Positions 49,615 to 58,468 of a stretch of 64,000 nt of DNA are shown in pieces (within the stretch, counting starts at the first letter, position 1; every line of letters starts with the position of its first letter). Below the pieces are notes generated by a model. The model was given only the letters and a program-made list of their open reading frames with translations, did not search any database and was not told the origin of the DNA. This DNA comes from Salinigranum halophilum (GTDB lineage Archaea > Halobacteriota > Halobacteria > Halobacteriales > Haloferacaceae): contig NZ_SSNL01000005.1 in NCBI RefSeq assembly GCF_007004735.1, positions 1-64,000 on the forward strand. Direction: 5' to 3'. The translations under genes were made by a program, and so were the position numbers.

Positions 49615-49648
49615 GCGGGCGTGTGGGAGCCGAGCGCGAAGGCGGCCG

Positions 49649-49657
49649 ATTTTTACC
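49649..49657 (+). promoter_or_regulatory. TATA-like box of the phosphopantothenate synthetase gene
   Basis: ATTTTTACC lies 23-31 nt before the ATG at 49680. Confidence 0.45.
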
Positions 49658-49679
49658 CTCTGAGCCACCTCTGACGAGC

Positions 49680-50477
49680 ATGAGCGACGCGGAGCTATCG
49701 GAGTTGCCGGAGTCACACCCCCGTTATCTCTCACTGCGGACACGACACCGAATCGAAGAGGGCGTCGAGAAGGGCATCACCTCGAAGCAGGGACTCATCG
49801 CCGAGGGACGCGGCGAGGCGTTCGACTACCTGCTCGGCGAGCGGACGCTCCCCACCGCCGACGACGCGGCGCGGGCGGCGGCCGCCCACCTCCACTTGGC
49901 GCGCCATCCCGTCATCTCGGTGAACGGCAACGTCGCCGCGCTGGTCCCGGAGGACGTGGTGGCGCTGGCCGAGGTGGTCGACGCCGACATCGAGGTGAAC
50001 CTGTTCAATCGCACCGACGAGCGGATGCGAGCCATCGTCGAGCACCTGCGCGAGCACGGGGCAGAAGACGTGAAAGGGCTCGCGGGCGACGCGCGCATCC
50101 CCGGTCTCGACCACAAGCGCGCGGTCGTCGACGCCGACGGTATCGGCGACGCGGACGTGGTGCTCGTGCCGCTCGAAGACGGCGACCGCGCGGAGGCGCT
50201 CGCCGCCGTCGGGAAGACGGAACTCGTCGTCGACCTCAACCCCCTCTCGCGGTCGGCGCGAACGGCAGCGGTCCCCATCGTCGACAACATCGTCCGGGCG
50301 CTGCCGAACATCACGGGGCACGCGCGCGACCTCTCCGGGCGGTCACGGGAGGAACTCCAGGCCATCGTCGACGGGTTCGAGCCGGCGACGGCGCTCGAGG
50401 CGGCCGAATCCGCCATCCGAGGCGGGACGCTCGACTCGCGGGCGGAGGCGCCGGCCGAGACGAACGGCGAACGGTGA
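49680..50477 (+). CDS. 4-phosphopantoate-beta-alanine ligase (phosphopantothenate synthetase)
   Basis: A 265-residue protein of the archaeal COG1701 family. It contains 'HPRYLSLRTRHRIEEGVEKGI' at the N-terminus, 'ISVNGNVAALVPEDVVALAE', 'GLDHKRAVVDADGIGDADVVLVPLEDGDR' split over two segments, and 'VDLNPLSRSARTAAVPIVDNI'. It condenses 4-phosphopantoate with beta-alanine using ATP. The start at 49680 has a TATA box at leaderless distance. The last 20 residues are a non-conserved tail. Confidence 0.92.
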   Translation: MSDAELSELPESHPRYLSLRTRHRIEEGVEKGITSKQGLIAEGRGEAFDYLLGERTLPTADDAARAAAAHLHLARHPVISVNGNVAALVPEDVVALAEVVDADIEVNLFNRTDERMRAIVEHLREHGAEDVKGLAGDARIPGLDHKRAVVDADGIGDADVVLVPLEDGDRAEALAAVGKTELVVDLNPLSRSARTAAVPIVDNIVRALPNITGHARDLSGRSREELQAIVDGFEPATALEAAESAIRGGTLDSRAEAPAETNGER

Positions 50478-50500
50478 GAGGCGACCCGTGAACGGCGACA

Positions 50501-51559
50501 CTACGTCACACCGCTGACGAGCGTCGCGAGGTATTGCGAGGCGTCGCGTCTCCTTCGAAGCTCGATTCGCGTGACCCACTTGACCCACTGGAACCCCCGC
50601 CGCTGCGGGGCGACGAGTCGAAGCGGGAAGCCGTGGCCGTGAGAGAGCCGTTCGCCCCCGACGTGGGTCGCGAGGAGAAAGTCCCGCGCCTCCGCGAGCG
50701 GAAAACTCCAGCGGTAGCCCGTCACCGAGTGGACCGTCACCCACCGCGCGTCCCCGTCGATACCGGCATCGTCAAGCACGGTTCCGAGCGAGACCCCGCG
50801 CCAGTCTTCGACGGTGTACCACCCGCTCGTACAGTCCAAGAGCGCGCGCCGTTCGTCTCGTGTGTCGAGTGTCTCGTCCGAGAGCGTGAGCGGCGATTCG
50901 ACGAGGCCGTCGACCCGCAGCCGCCACGCGTCGAGGTCGACCGGGTCGGGGTCGTCGGCGACCCACGAGGTGACCGGGAACCCCTCGCCGTCGACCGGCT
51001 TCGACCCCGTGAACCGGCGTCGCTCGCCCTCGGTCCCGGCGACGCGATTCACCAACTCCTGCGAGCGAGCAACGAGCGCCCCACCGACGAGGAGCGCGCC
51101 GTACTGCAGCGCGGTGCGCCGCCCCTCGAAGTCGACGCGGCGGACGGGGCGGTAGCGAGCACGGAGGTGGAGCACGACGAGCGGCACCAAGAGGAGGCCC
51201 AGGCCGATGTGGACGTTGAGGAGCGTCCAGAAGCCGACGTCGACGTCGACACCGAGCACCCACGCCACACCGGTCGCGAGCGCGGCGAGGGCGACGACGG
51301 CCGTGAGCACCGACAGCGGGGTCGCGCGGTCCCATCGGCCGCGTCGGAGCCTTGGCTTCACTCTTCGAAGTTTGAACAAGAGCAGGACGAAGAGCGTGAG
51401 CCCGACGACGCGGTGGACCCAGAAGAGCGGCCACTGGGCGGCCGCGCCGGCACCGAGCGAGACGATACCGGTGACCGCCTCGACGAGGACGCAGGCGAGG
51501 ATCGACCAGTCGACGAGGCGTGGGCGGGGTTCGAGGGCGGCGAGCGACGACCCGGCCAT
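50501..51559 (-). CDS. five-helix membrane cytochrome-like domain fused to a molybdopterin oxidoreductase
   Basis: A 352-residue fusion. Residues 15-165 hold five hydrophobic helices with His residues placed for haem ('FWVHRVVGL', 'NVHIGLGL', 'VVLHLRARY'). Arg-rich loops place the inside face. The fifth helix is preceded by GRRTALQYG, a twin-arginine motif. The rest (about 190-345) is a sulfite oxidase/MsrP-like molybdopterin domain with the Mo-ligand Cys in 'LLDCTSGWYTVEDW' and 'GHGFPLRLVAP' near the end. It may repair or reduce substrates outside the cell with electrons from the membrane. The ATG at 51559 precedes the first helix by a short cytoplasmic segment. Confidence 0.8.
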   Translation of the reverse strand: MAGSSLAALEPRPRLVDWSILACVLVEAVTGIVSLGAGAAAQWPLFWVHRVVGLTLFVLLLFKLRRVKPRLRRGRWDRATPLSVLTAVVALAALATGVAWVLGVDVDVGFWTLLNVHIGLGLLLVPLVVLHLRARYRPVRRVDFEGRRTALQYGALLVGGALVARSQELVNRVAGTEGERRRFTGSKPVDGEGFPVTSWVADDPDPVDLDAWRLRVDGLVESPLTLSDETLDTRDERRALLDCTSGWYTVEDWRGVSLGTVLDDAGIDGDARWVTVHSVTGYRWSFPLAEARDFLLATHVGGERLSHGHGFPLRLVAPQRRGFQWVKWVTRIELRRRRDASQYLATLVSGVT

Positions 51560-51662
51560 GGAGAACGTTACGGCGGGAGCGAGATGAACGCGTCGGCTCC
51601 GCGGACGGGCGTCCGCGCAGTCGACACCCGGGGCACGAACGCCCAAGTGGGACGGCTTCGTC

Positions 51663-51668
51663 GGAGGG
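51663..51668 (+). promoter_or_regulatory. Shine-Dalgarno-like GGAGGG
   Basis: It is 4 nt before the ATG at 51673. Unlike most genes here, this start has a ribosome-binding motif and no clear TATA box at leaderless distance. Confidence 0.45.
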
Positions 51669-51672
51669 GACG

Positions 51673-52401
51673 ATGCCAGCCGCACTCGTCACCGGTTCCT
51701 CCCGGGGAATCGGCCGCGCGATCGCCACCCGCTTCGCACGCGACGGCTACGACGTCGCCGTGAACTACCACACCAGCGAGGCCGCCGCGGCCGACGTGGC
51801 CCGGACCGTCCGCGACCTGGGCCAGGAAGCGACCGTCGTCGGGGTCGACGTGAGCGACCCGGACGCGGCGGCGCGCCTCGTCGCGGAGACCCGAACGGCG
51901 TTCGGTGGCCTCGACCACGTCGTCAACAACGCTGGAATCGACCAGCACGTCTACACCGAAGCGCTGTCGCCCGCGGACTTCGACCACGTGATGGACGTGA
52001 ACGTCAACGGCGCGTTCAACGTGACGAAGGCGGCGTTGACACACCTCCGAGACGCCGCGGACGACCCCTCGGTCACCAACGTCTCCTCCATCCTGGCGTA
52101 CACCGGCGCAGCCATCGAGTGCCACTACGCCTCGTCGAAGGGGGCGCTGGTGTCGCTGACGAAGAGTCACGCGAGTGACTTCGCCCCCGACGTGCGGGTG
52201 AACGCCGTCGCGCCGGGCCACGTCGAGACGGACATGACCGCAGACCGCAGCGACGCGGAGAGAGGACAAGCGCGCGAACGGATTCCGCTCGGGCGGTTCG
52301 GTCGTCCCGACGAGATCGCCGACGCGGTCGCGTACCTGCGCGATGCGACCTTCGTGACGGGGGAGACCCTGAACGTCAACGGCGGGGAGTTGATGCGGTG
52401 A
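51673..52401 (+). CDS. short-chain dehydrogenase/reductase (FabG-like)
   Basis: A 242-residue classical SDR with 'ALVTGSSRGIGRAIA' at the start, NNAG, a catalytic Ser in 'VSSILAYTG' and YxxxK (YASSK). The N-terminal and 'NVNGAFNVTKAAL' segments resemble 3-oxoacyl-ACP reductases and related enzymes. In haloarchaea, which lack bacterial-type fatty acid synthesis, such proteins often act on PHA precursors or other carbonyls. The substrate is unclear. It has a Shine-Dalgarno-like start. Confidence 0.87.
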   Translation: MPAALVTGSSRGIGRAIATRFARDGYDVAVNYHTSEAAAADVARTVRDLGQEATVVGVDVSDPDAAARLVAETRTAFGGLDHVVNNAGIDQHVYTEALSPADFDHVMDVNVNGAFNVTKAALTHLRDAADDPSVTNVSSILAYTGAAIECHYASSKGALVSLTKSHASDFAPDVRVNAVAPGHVETDMTADRSDAERGQARERIPLGRFGRPDEIADAVAYLRDATFVTGETLNVNGGELMR

Positions 52402-52420
52402 GGCCGGTGTCGGGGCCGAC

Positions 52421-53575
52421 TCAGGCGTCCGCGAGCGCCCGTTCGATTCGGTCGAACCCCTCGTGGAGTCGGTCGAGACTGTTGGCGAAGCTCAACCGGA
52501 GTCGACCCTCGCCGGCGTCGCCGAAGCCACCGCCGGGGGCGAGGACGACACCGTAGTCGGTGAGGAGCCGTTTCGCCACCTCCAGACTCGTCCCCGGGAG
52601 GTCGACGTCCAAGAAGGCGTAGAACGCACCCTCGGGGCGGGGACAGTCGAGCCCGTCGATGTCGTCGACACGGGCGACCACGGCGTCACGGCGCTCCTCG
52701 AAGGCGGCGTACATCTCCCGAAACGGCTCCTGTGGTCCGGTCAGCGCGGCGAGCGCGGCGTGCTGAGCGACGCTGGAGGTACAGGCCGTCGTCGACTCTC
52801 TCACTTTGGTCGCCTCGTCGACCACCGGGTTCGTGCCGGCCATCCAGCCGACACGCCACCCGGTCATCGCGTGGCTCTTCGAGCAGGAGCCGACCGTGAC
52901 GACGTGGTCGGCGTCGTCGACCAGGCCCGCGACCCCGCGGGAGTCGCCGTCGTAGGTGAGCGCGAGGTACACCTCGTCGGCGATGACGTACGCGTCGTGG
53001 TCGGCGGCGGCCTCGACGACGGCCCGAACGGCGTCGGCGTCCGCGACGCGGCCGGTCGGGTTGGAGGGACGACAGAGCATCACGGCGGCCGTCTCAGCGC
53101 CCATCGCCTCGATGAGCCGGGCGGCGTCGAGGTCGAAGCCGGTCTCGGCCGGCATCGGGACCGCTCGGGGGACGCCGTCGGCGAGACGGGCCTGCGTCCA
53201 GTAGTTCGGCCACCCGGGCGAGGGAACGAGGAGTTCCTCGCCGGGGTTCACCATCGAGAGGACGGCGAGGTGAAGCGCCTCCATCCCGCCCGTCGTGACG
53301 AGGACGTCGTCGGGACGGGTCGGGACCGAGAAGTCGCGGTCGAGCGTCTCGGCGATGGCCGCGCGGAGGGCGGGGAGACCGGCGTTGGACGTGTAGTGGG
53401 TCGCCCCCTCACGGGCGGCGGTCGCCGCGGCGTCGATGACGTGTTCGGGCGTGTCGAAGTCCGGTTCGCCGACTTCGAGGCGGACGAGGTCCCGGTCGGT
53501 GGCCTGTGCGAGGTCGAACATCACCCGGATGGAAGAGCGAGAGCAGTCGCGGACCCGAGCGGTCGGTGTGGGCAT
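52421..53575 (-). CDS. class I/II aminotransferase (PLP-dependent)
   Basis: A 384-residue fold-type I aminotransferase. 'RLEVGEPDFDTPEHV' opens the sequence, 'NYWTQARL' and 'RPSNPTGRVAD' bind PLP and substrate, 'YVIADEVYLALTY' carries the conserved Asp and Tyr, and 'VTVGSCSKSHAMTGWRVGW' holds the PLP-linked Lys. 'RLRLSFANSLDRL' supplies the carboxylate-binding Arg. The substrate may be an aspartate, alanine or aromatic acid; assignment is not possible by eye. GCTTAAC (minus strand, 53599-53605) is placed as a TATA box. Confidence 0.9.
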   Translation of the reverse strand: MPTPTARVRDCSRSSIRVMFDLAQATDRDLVRLEVGEPDFDTPEHVIDAAATAAREGATHYTSNAGLPALRAAIAETLDRDFSVPTRPDDVLVTTGGMEALHLAVLSMVNPGEELLVPSPGWPNYWTQARLADGVPRAVPMPAETGFDLDAARLIEAMGAETAAVMLCRPSNPTGRVADADAVRAVVEAAADHDAYVIADEVYLALTYDGDSRGVAGLVDDADHVVTVGSCSKSHAMTGWRVGWMAGTNPVVDEATKVRESTTACTSSVAQHAALAALTGPQEPFREMYAAFEERRDAVVARVDDIDGLDCPRPEGAFYAFLDVDLPGTSLEVAKRLLTDYGVVLAPGGGFGDAGEGRLRLSFANSLDRLHEGFDRIERALADA

Positions 53576-53672
53576 AGCGGAGGGAGGTGGATGGGAGAGT
53601 TAAGCGTCGGGGTGGTCGCGAGGGGTATCGCCGCGCCACACGCTTTTCCGGCCGGCCGACGGGGGTCCCCAC

Positions 53673-54008
53673 ATGGTCGAGACGAAATCGCGCCGCGTGG
53701 CACTCGTCGTCGTCCGAGACGCCGTGTGCTATCCCGTGGTCGCAGCCGGTGTCGCGTTCGTCCTCGCCTCCGTCCTGTCAGCCACGTTTGGAACCGTCCT
53801 GTTCGCCGTGTTCGCCGTCGCTGCAATCGCGACCGGGTTCGGGGCGATGTCCGGGAGCGCGTCGAGCGACGCCCTGAACGCGGGTGCCGGACTGACCGCG
53901 ACGTCCCAGCCGGGAGAGCGCTGGGGGGGTGCGACGCTCGTCAGACTCGGACTGTTCGACCTCGGTCTGGCTGCGATACTCACCGCACACGCGCTCTGGT
54001 GGGCGTGA
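53673..54008 (+). CDS. small haloarchaeal membrane protein
   Basis: A 111-residue protein with three hydrophobic segments (about 17-36, 38-58 and 88-109) separated by a polar loop of Gly, Ser and Thr. No known motif was recognised. Its orientation is convergent with the glutathione transferase-like gene. Compositionally it resembles its neighbours. Confidence 0.6.
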   Translation: MVETKSRRVALVVVRDAVCYPVVAAGVAFVLASVLSATFGTVLFAVFAVAAIATGFGAMSGSASSDALNAGAGLTATSQPGERWGGATLVRLGLFDLGLAAILTAHALWWA

Positions 54009-54053
54009 CCGTCGTAGGACGACGCCCCCGCGCCCCGAGCACCTGGCCGCCGC

Positions 54054-55082
54054 TCAGTCGTCGGCCGTCACCGGACCGTCGGCCAGGTCTGTGGGCGGGC
54101 CGCCGGGGAGTCGGTCGCGGTCGTGCGGTTCGGTGAAGTCGATGTCGGGGCCGGTCGCCACCAGCCGGGAGGGGTTGATGTCGCCGTGGCTCCCGTAGTA
54201 GTGGTCGACGATGTGCTGGAGGCTCACCGTCTCTTCGACGCCGGGCAACTGGTACAGTTCCTTCGTGTAGTTCCAGAGGTTCGGGTACTCGTGGACGGCC
54301 CGCCGGTTACACTTGAAGTGGGTGTGGTAGACGTGGTCGAAGCGGACGAGCGTGACGAACATCGCGAGGTCGGCCTCGGTGAGGACGTCGCCGGCGAGGT
54401 AGCGCCGGTCGTCCAGGAGTTCCTCGTAGTGGTCGAGCGCGTCGAACAGTTCGTTCACCGCCTCGTCGTACGCCGCCTGGGTGCCGGCGAAGCCCGCGCG
54501 GTAGACGCCGTTGTTGATGGGGTCGTACACGTCGTCGATGAGCCGTTCGACCTCGTCTCGGTGTCCCTCGGGCCAGAGGTCGACGTCTCTGGTCGCGAGG
54601 TCGTCGAACGCGACGTTCAGCATCCGCATGATCTCTCGGGACTCGTTGTTGACGATGGTCTCTTCATCTGTGTCCCACAGCACGGGAACCGTGACCCGTC
54701 CGGTGAAGTCAGGGTCGGCACGGGTGTAGACGTCGCGGAGATACGGTTCGTCGTAGAGCGGGTCGGGGTACTCGTCGGAGAACTCCCAGCCATCGTCGAT
54801 TCGCACCGGTTCGACCAGGGAGAGCGAGACGACGTCTTCGAGCCCCTTCAGCGCCCGCGTCAGCGCCGCGCGGTGGGCCCACGGACAGGCCCGGCAGATG
54901 TAGAGGTGATAGCGGCCGGCTTCGACGGGGAACTCGGCGTCCGGGTCGGGGACAGCACCGTCGCGAACGGCCTCGCCGCCGACCCACCGCCGGAAGGAGG
55001 TCGCTTGACGGTCGAACTCGCCCTCGTCGTTCGTCGACTCGTAGGCGTCGACGCGCCACTCGCCGTCGACGAGCATGTTCAT
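54054..55082 (-). CDS. glutathionyl-hydroquinone reductase-like protein (Xi-class GST)
   Basis: A 342-residue protein. The thioredoxin-like start contains 'YICRACPWAHR', the CPWA active site of Xi-class glutathione transferases, followed by 'VPVLWDTDEETIVNNESREIMRML' in two parts and the all-helical C-terminal domain ('YLAGDVLTEADLAMFVTLVRFD'). Bacterial homologues reduce glutathionyl-hydroquinones. Haloarchaea use gamma-glutamylcysteine rather than glutathione, so the natural thiol may differ. The ATG at 55082 places MNML before the conserved 'DGEW' segment. Confidence 0.86.
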   Translation of the reverse strand: MNMLVDGEWRVDAYESTNDEGEFDRQATSFRRWVGGEAVRDGAVPDPDAEFPVEAGRYHLYICRACPWAHRAALTRALKGLEDVVSLSLVEPVRIDDGWEFSDEYPDPLYDEPYLRDVYTRADPDFTGRVTVPVLWDTDEETIVNNESREIMRMLNVAFDDLATRDVDLWPEGHRDEVERLIDDVYDPINNGVYRAGFAGTQAAYDEAVNELFDALDHYEELLDDRRYLAGDVLTEADLAMFVTLVRFDHVYHTHFKCNRRAVHEYPNLWNYTKELYQLPGVEETVSLQHIVDHYYGSHGDINPSRLVATGPDIDFTEPHDRDRLPGGPPTDLADGPVTADD

Positions 55083-55190
55083 CGAACCACCGCAGGCGTC
55101 TCGTGCATGAGCGAGTGAAGGGGGTGTGACCCGAAAAGGGTTGGCCAGTCGTGCGTGACGGCGCGAAGGGTGGGGGAGCACGGACGGATA

Positions 55191-55300
55191 TCCCACCACA
55201 TATTACTATAGAATATCAGCCAGTGGTTCCCCGCTCGAGAGTATTTAATACACGAATATACACTTCAGATACATATTAGTTATACGAACAATTATGAGGG
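55191..55300 (+). promoter_or_regulatory. AT-rich control region of the E1 operon
   Basis: AATTATGA (55290-55297) is 26-33 nt before the ATG at 55323. Upstream lies a long AT-rich stretch with the 11-bp palindrome GTATTTAATAC (55241-55251) and further TA-rich repeats (about 55197-55215 and 55253-55285). It is a likely binding area for a regulator. Confidence 0.45.
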
Positions 55301-55322
55301 TTGCCGCGGAGTATTCCGATGT

Positions 55323-56354
55323 ATGGTATCCATAGACATCGAAACGGAGGACGGACAGCGAGAAATCCTCCGTCGAATGTTAACTATTCGAGCGTTTGAC
55401 ACGAAAGCGGGCGAGTTGTTCGCCGACGGGGAACTCCCGGGGTTCGTCCACCTGTACATCGGCGAGGAAGCGGTGGGCGTCGGGGCCATCTCGGCGTTGG
55501 AAGAACAGGACTACATCACGAGCACACACCGTGGGCACGGTCACTGCATCGCGAAGGGGCTCGACACGTACAAGATGATGGCCGAGCTCTACGGCAAGCG
55601 AGACGGCTACTGCAACGGCAAGGGCGGGTCGATGCACATCGCCGACGTCGACGCCGGGATGCTCGGTGCGAACGGTATCGTCGGTGCGGGCCCGCCACTG
55701 GCGACAGGCGCGGCACTGACCGCCGACTACAAGGGCGAGGACAAGGTCGCCCTGGCGTTCTTCGGTGACGGGGCCGTCGCACAGGGGCAGGTCCACGAGG
55801 GCATCAACCTCGCCGCGACGTGGGACCTCCCGGCCATCTTCGTCGTCGAGAACAACCACTTCGGCGAGGCGACGGCGATGGAAGACCAGCACAACGTCGA
55901 ACACCTCTCGGCGACGGCGGAAGCGTACGACATCCCCGGCTTCACCGTCGACGGGATGGACGTCACCGCGGTCTACGAGGCCGTGAAGGAGGCCCGCGAG
56001 CGCGCGGCCAACGGCGAAGGACCGACGTTCATCGAAGCCGACACGTATCGGTACGAGGGCCACTTCGAGGGCGACCACCAGCCCTACCGCACGGAGGAGG
56101 ACATCGAACTCTGGAAGGACCGCGACGCCATCGAGACGTTCAAGAACCGACTCGTCGAGGCGGGAACGGTCACCCAAGCGGAGTTCGAGGAGATGCGCGA
56201 CGAGATCGAAGCCGAGATCGAAGAACACGCCGAGCGGGCCAAGGAGGCCGACTACCCCGACCCGAGCGAAGCGTACGAGGACATGTTCAACGCGACCGTC
56301 CCCGAGATCAACGACTTCGCGGCGCGGATGCGCGCCGACGGAGGTGAGCGATAA
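55323..56354 (+). CDS. thiamine diphosphate-dependent dehydrogenase E1, alpha subunit (acetoin/2-oxoacid type)
   Basis: A 343-residue E1-alpha. The ThDP-binding motif begins at GDG (residues 148-150) and ends with NN (177-178). 'YITSTHRGHGHCIAKG' and 'GKGGSMHIADVDAGMLGANGIVG' are typical of acetoin and pyruvate dehydrogenases. With E1-beta it would cleave and oxidise the substrate, passing the acyl group to lipoyl-E2. It overlaps E1-beta by 1 nt (TAATG). The acoX gene behind it points to acetoin, but pyruvate or another 2-oxoacid is possible. Confidence 0.9.
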   Translation: MVSIDIETEDGQREILRRMLTIRAFDTKAGELFADGELPGFVHLYIGEEAVGVGAISALEEQDYITSTHRGHGHCIAKGLDTYKMMAELYGKRDGYCNGKGGSMHIADVDAGMLGANGIVGAGPPLATGAALTADYKGEDKVALAFFGDGAVAQGQVHEGINLAATWDLPAIFVVENNHFGEATAMEDQHNVEHLSATAEAYDIPGFTVDGMDVTAVYEAVKEARERAANGEGPTFIEADTYRYEGHFEGDHQPYRTEEDIELWKDRDAIETFKNRLVEAGTVTQAEFEEMRDEIEAEIEEHAERAKEADYPDPSEAYEDMFNATVPEINDFAARMRADGGER

Positions 56355-57364
56355 TGAGCACTGACACCGCAAGCGGCGAGGGGTTCTCCGACACCGAGAC
56401 GATGACCGTCCGCGAGGCCATCCGGCAGGCGCTTCGCGAAGAGCTGGAACGTGACGAGGACGTCTATGTCATGGGCGAAGACGTCGGCCGCTTCGGCGGC
56501 GTCCTCGGCGTGACGGGTGACCTCGTCGAACAGTTCGGCGAGAAACGGGTGCGGGACACACCCATCAGCGAGGCCGGGTTCACCGGCGCGGCCGTCGGTG
56601 CGGCCGCGACCGGGACCCGCCCCGTGGTAGAGATCATGTTCTCGGACTTCATGGGCGTCTGCTCCGAGCAGATCCTCAACCAGATGGCGAAGAACCGCTA
56701 CATGTTCGGCGGGAAGACGGAGATGCCCGTCACCATCCGTACCACCGAAGGTGGAGGGATGGGTGCGGCGAGCCAACACTCCGGCACCATCCACACCTGG
56801 TTCGCCCACCTCCCGGGCATCATGGCCGTCGCACCCGGCACGGCGCACGCGGCGAAGGGTCTGACCAAAGCCGCCATCCGCTCGAACGACCCGGTCATCG
56901 TCTTCGAGAACAAGCAGATCTACGAGCAGGAGGGCGAGGTCCCCGTCAGCGAGGACTACACCATCCCGCTCGGCACCGCGAGCGTCGAGCGCGAGGGAGA
57001 AGACGTCACCGTCGTCGCGACCCAGCGGATGGTCGGCGAGTCGCTCCAACTCGCCGACGAGCTGGAGGGTGAGACGAGCGTCGAGGTCATCGACCTCATG
57101 TCGCTGTACCCGATGGACACCGACACCCTGCTGAAGAGCGTCGAGAAGACGGGTCGCCTCGTCGTCGCCGACGAGAGCCCCCTCTCGTACGGGACCCACG
57201 CCGAAGTGGTCGCGCGCGTCCAGGAGGAAGGCTTCTTCAGCCTCGACGCGCCCATCCAGCGCGTCGGCGTCTCGGACACTCACATCCCGTTCAGCCCGGC
57301 ACTCGAAGAGGAGATTCTCCCGCACGCCGACGACGTCCGCGCGGCAATCGACCGCGTGGTCTGA
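56354..57364 (+). CDS. thiamine diphosphate-dependent dehydrogenase E1, beta subunit
   Basis: A 336-residue E1-beta. 'MTVREAIRQALREELERDEDV' and 'YVMGEDVGRFGGVLGVTGDL' mark the start of the pyrimidine-binding domain, and 'VRDTPISEAGFTGAAVGAA' carries the conserved Glu that activates ThDP. The C-terminal transketolase domain has 'VEVIDLMSLYPMDTDTLLKSV'. It forms a heterotetramer with E1-alpha. Its stop abuts the GTG of acoX with no gap, showing tight coupling. Confidence 0.9.
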   Translation: MSTDTASGEGFSDTETMTVREAIRQALREELERDEDVYVMGEDVGRFGGVLGVTGDLVEQFGEKRVRDTPISEAGFTGAAVGAAATGTRPVVEIMFSDFMGVCSEQILNQMAKNRYMFGGKTEMPVTIRTTEGGGMGAASQHSGTIHTWFAHLPGIMAVAPGTAHAAKGLTKAAIRSNDPVIVFENKQIYEQEGEVPVSEDYTIPLGTASVEREGEDVTVVATQRMVGESLQLADELEGETSVEVIDLMSLYPMDTDTLLKSVEKTGRLVVADESPLSYGTHAEVVARVQEEGFFSLDAPIQRVGVSDTHIPFSPALEEEILPHADDVRAAIDRVV

Positions 57365-58363
57365 GTGGGCGCGACTGTCGGTCTGGTCGTCAACCCGGCC
57401 GCGGGACGTGACATCCGCCGCCTCACCGGCGGCGCGAGCGTCAGTGACGACTACGAGAAACGCCGGACCGCCGAGTGCGTCCTCTCTGGACTGACGCTGG
57501 CGGACGACATCGAGGTGTTAGTCATGCCCGACCGTGGGAGCCTCGGCCAGAAACTCGTCAACCGCGGTCCCGACGAACTTGACATCAGCCTGCTCGACAT
57601 GACCGTCGGCGGCGACGGCCAGGACACCAGACGAGCGGCGGAGATCTTCGCCGAGGAGGCAGACGCCATCGTCGTCCTCGGTGGGGACGGGACCAACCGT
57701 GACGTCGCTCACACCTCGGGTGACGTGCCGCTCGTGAGTGTCTCGACCGGGACGAACAACGTCTTCCCGAACGCCATCGACGGAACCGTCGCCGGGGGTG
57801 CGGCCGCCCTCGTCGCGACGGGCGCGGTGGCCCGGTCGGAGACGACCTACCAGCACGGGATGGTCGAGGCCGTCGCCGACACGGCGAACGGTGAGCGTCG
57901 AATCAGCGGACTGGCGACGCTCGGAATCCTCGATCACAAGTTCATCGGGACCCGCGCCATCCTCGACGCGGAGAAGATCATCGGCGGTGTGGTCTCGCGG
58001 GCGTTCCCCACCGAGATCGGCCTCTCGGGCATCGCGGGCGGTCTCACGGTCCACCCGCCCGACGAGCCGGGGGGCGTCGGCTACCGACTCGGCCCGGCCG
58101 CCGAGTGTACCGAACAGGTCGACGCCATCACCGTCCCCGGCGTCGTCGAACGCCTCGGCGTCCGCGAGTGGGAACCGCTGGACGACGACCAGCCCATGAC
58201 GTTCGAACTCCCCCGCGGCGTCGTCTCGGTCGACGGCGAGCGCGAACTCGAGCTCAGAGAGGCCGTCATCGACGTGTGTCCCGTCGCGGACGGTCCCCGG
58301 GTGGTCGACGTCGACGCGGTGTACGACCACGCCGCACGCGACGGCTACTTCCGGCGGCACTGA
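57365..58363 (+). CDS. AcoX/ATP-NAD kinase-like protein
   Basis: A 332-residue protein starting at GTG directly after the E1-beta stop. It opens 'VGLVVNPAAGRDIRRLTGGAS' with the NAD kinase-like 'VVLGGDGTNRDVA' (GGDGT, about residues 104-108) and 'VSTGTNNVFP'. It matches the AcoX family, which is linked to acetoin dehydrogenase operons in bacteria. Its biochemical task is not firmly known; an NAD-kinase-like or regulatory role has been proposed. Its presence is the main sign that the E1 pair handles acetoin. Confidence 0.85.
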   Translation: MGATVGLVVNPAAGRDIRRLTGGASVSDDYEKRRTAECVLSGLTLADDIEVLVMPDRGSLGQKLVNRGPDELDISLLDMTVGGDGQDTRRAAEIFAEEADAIVVLGGDGTNRDVAHTSGDVPLVSVSTGTNNVFPNAIDGTVAGGAAALVATGAVARSETTYQHGMVEAVADTANGERRISGLATLGILDHKFIGTRAILDAEKIIGGVVSRAFPTEIGLSGIAGGLTVHPPDEPGGVGYRLGPAAECTEQVDAITVPGVVERLGVREWEPLDDDQPMTFELPRGVVSVDGERELELREAVIDVCPVADGPRVVDVDAVYDHAARDGYFRRH

Positions 58364-58373
58364 CTCCCCTCGT

Positions 58374-58430
58374 GGGGGGGGGGACGCTGACGGCTCGACG
58401 TTCAGAAGTTTTTGAACTATCATTATAGTT
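58374..58430 (+). terminator. G10 run and probable terminator of the E1-acoX operon
   Basis: Ten Gs (58374-58383) are followed by GTTCA...TGAAC and AACTAT...ATAGTT inverted repeats and short T runs. The second repeat also lies just upstream of the next promoter. Confidence 0.4.
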
Positions 58431-58438
58431 TTGTAGAA

Positions 58439-58445
58439 GTATATT
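58439..58445 (+). promoter_or_regulatory. TATA-like box of the VOC gene
   Basis: A TATATT element lies about 24-30 nt before the ATG at 58469. Confidence 0.45.
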
Positions 58446-58468
58446 CTTCTTGACGTCGAAGGGGTGGC

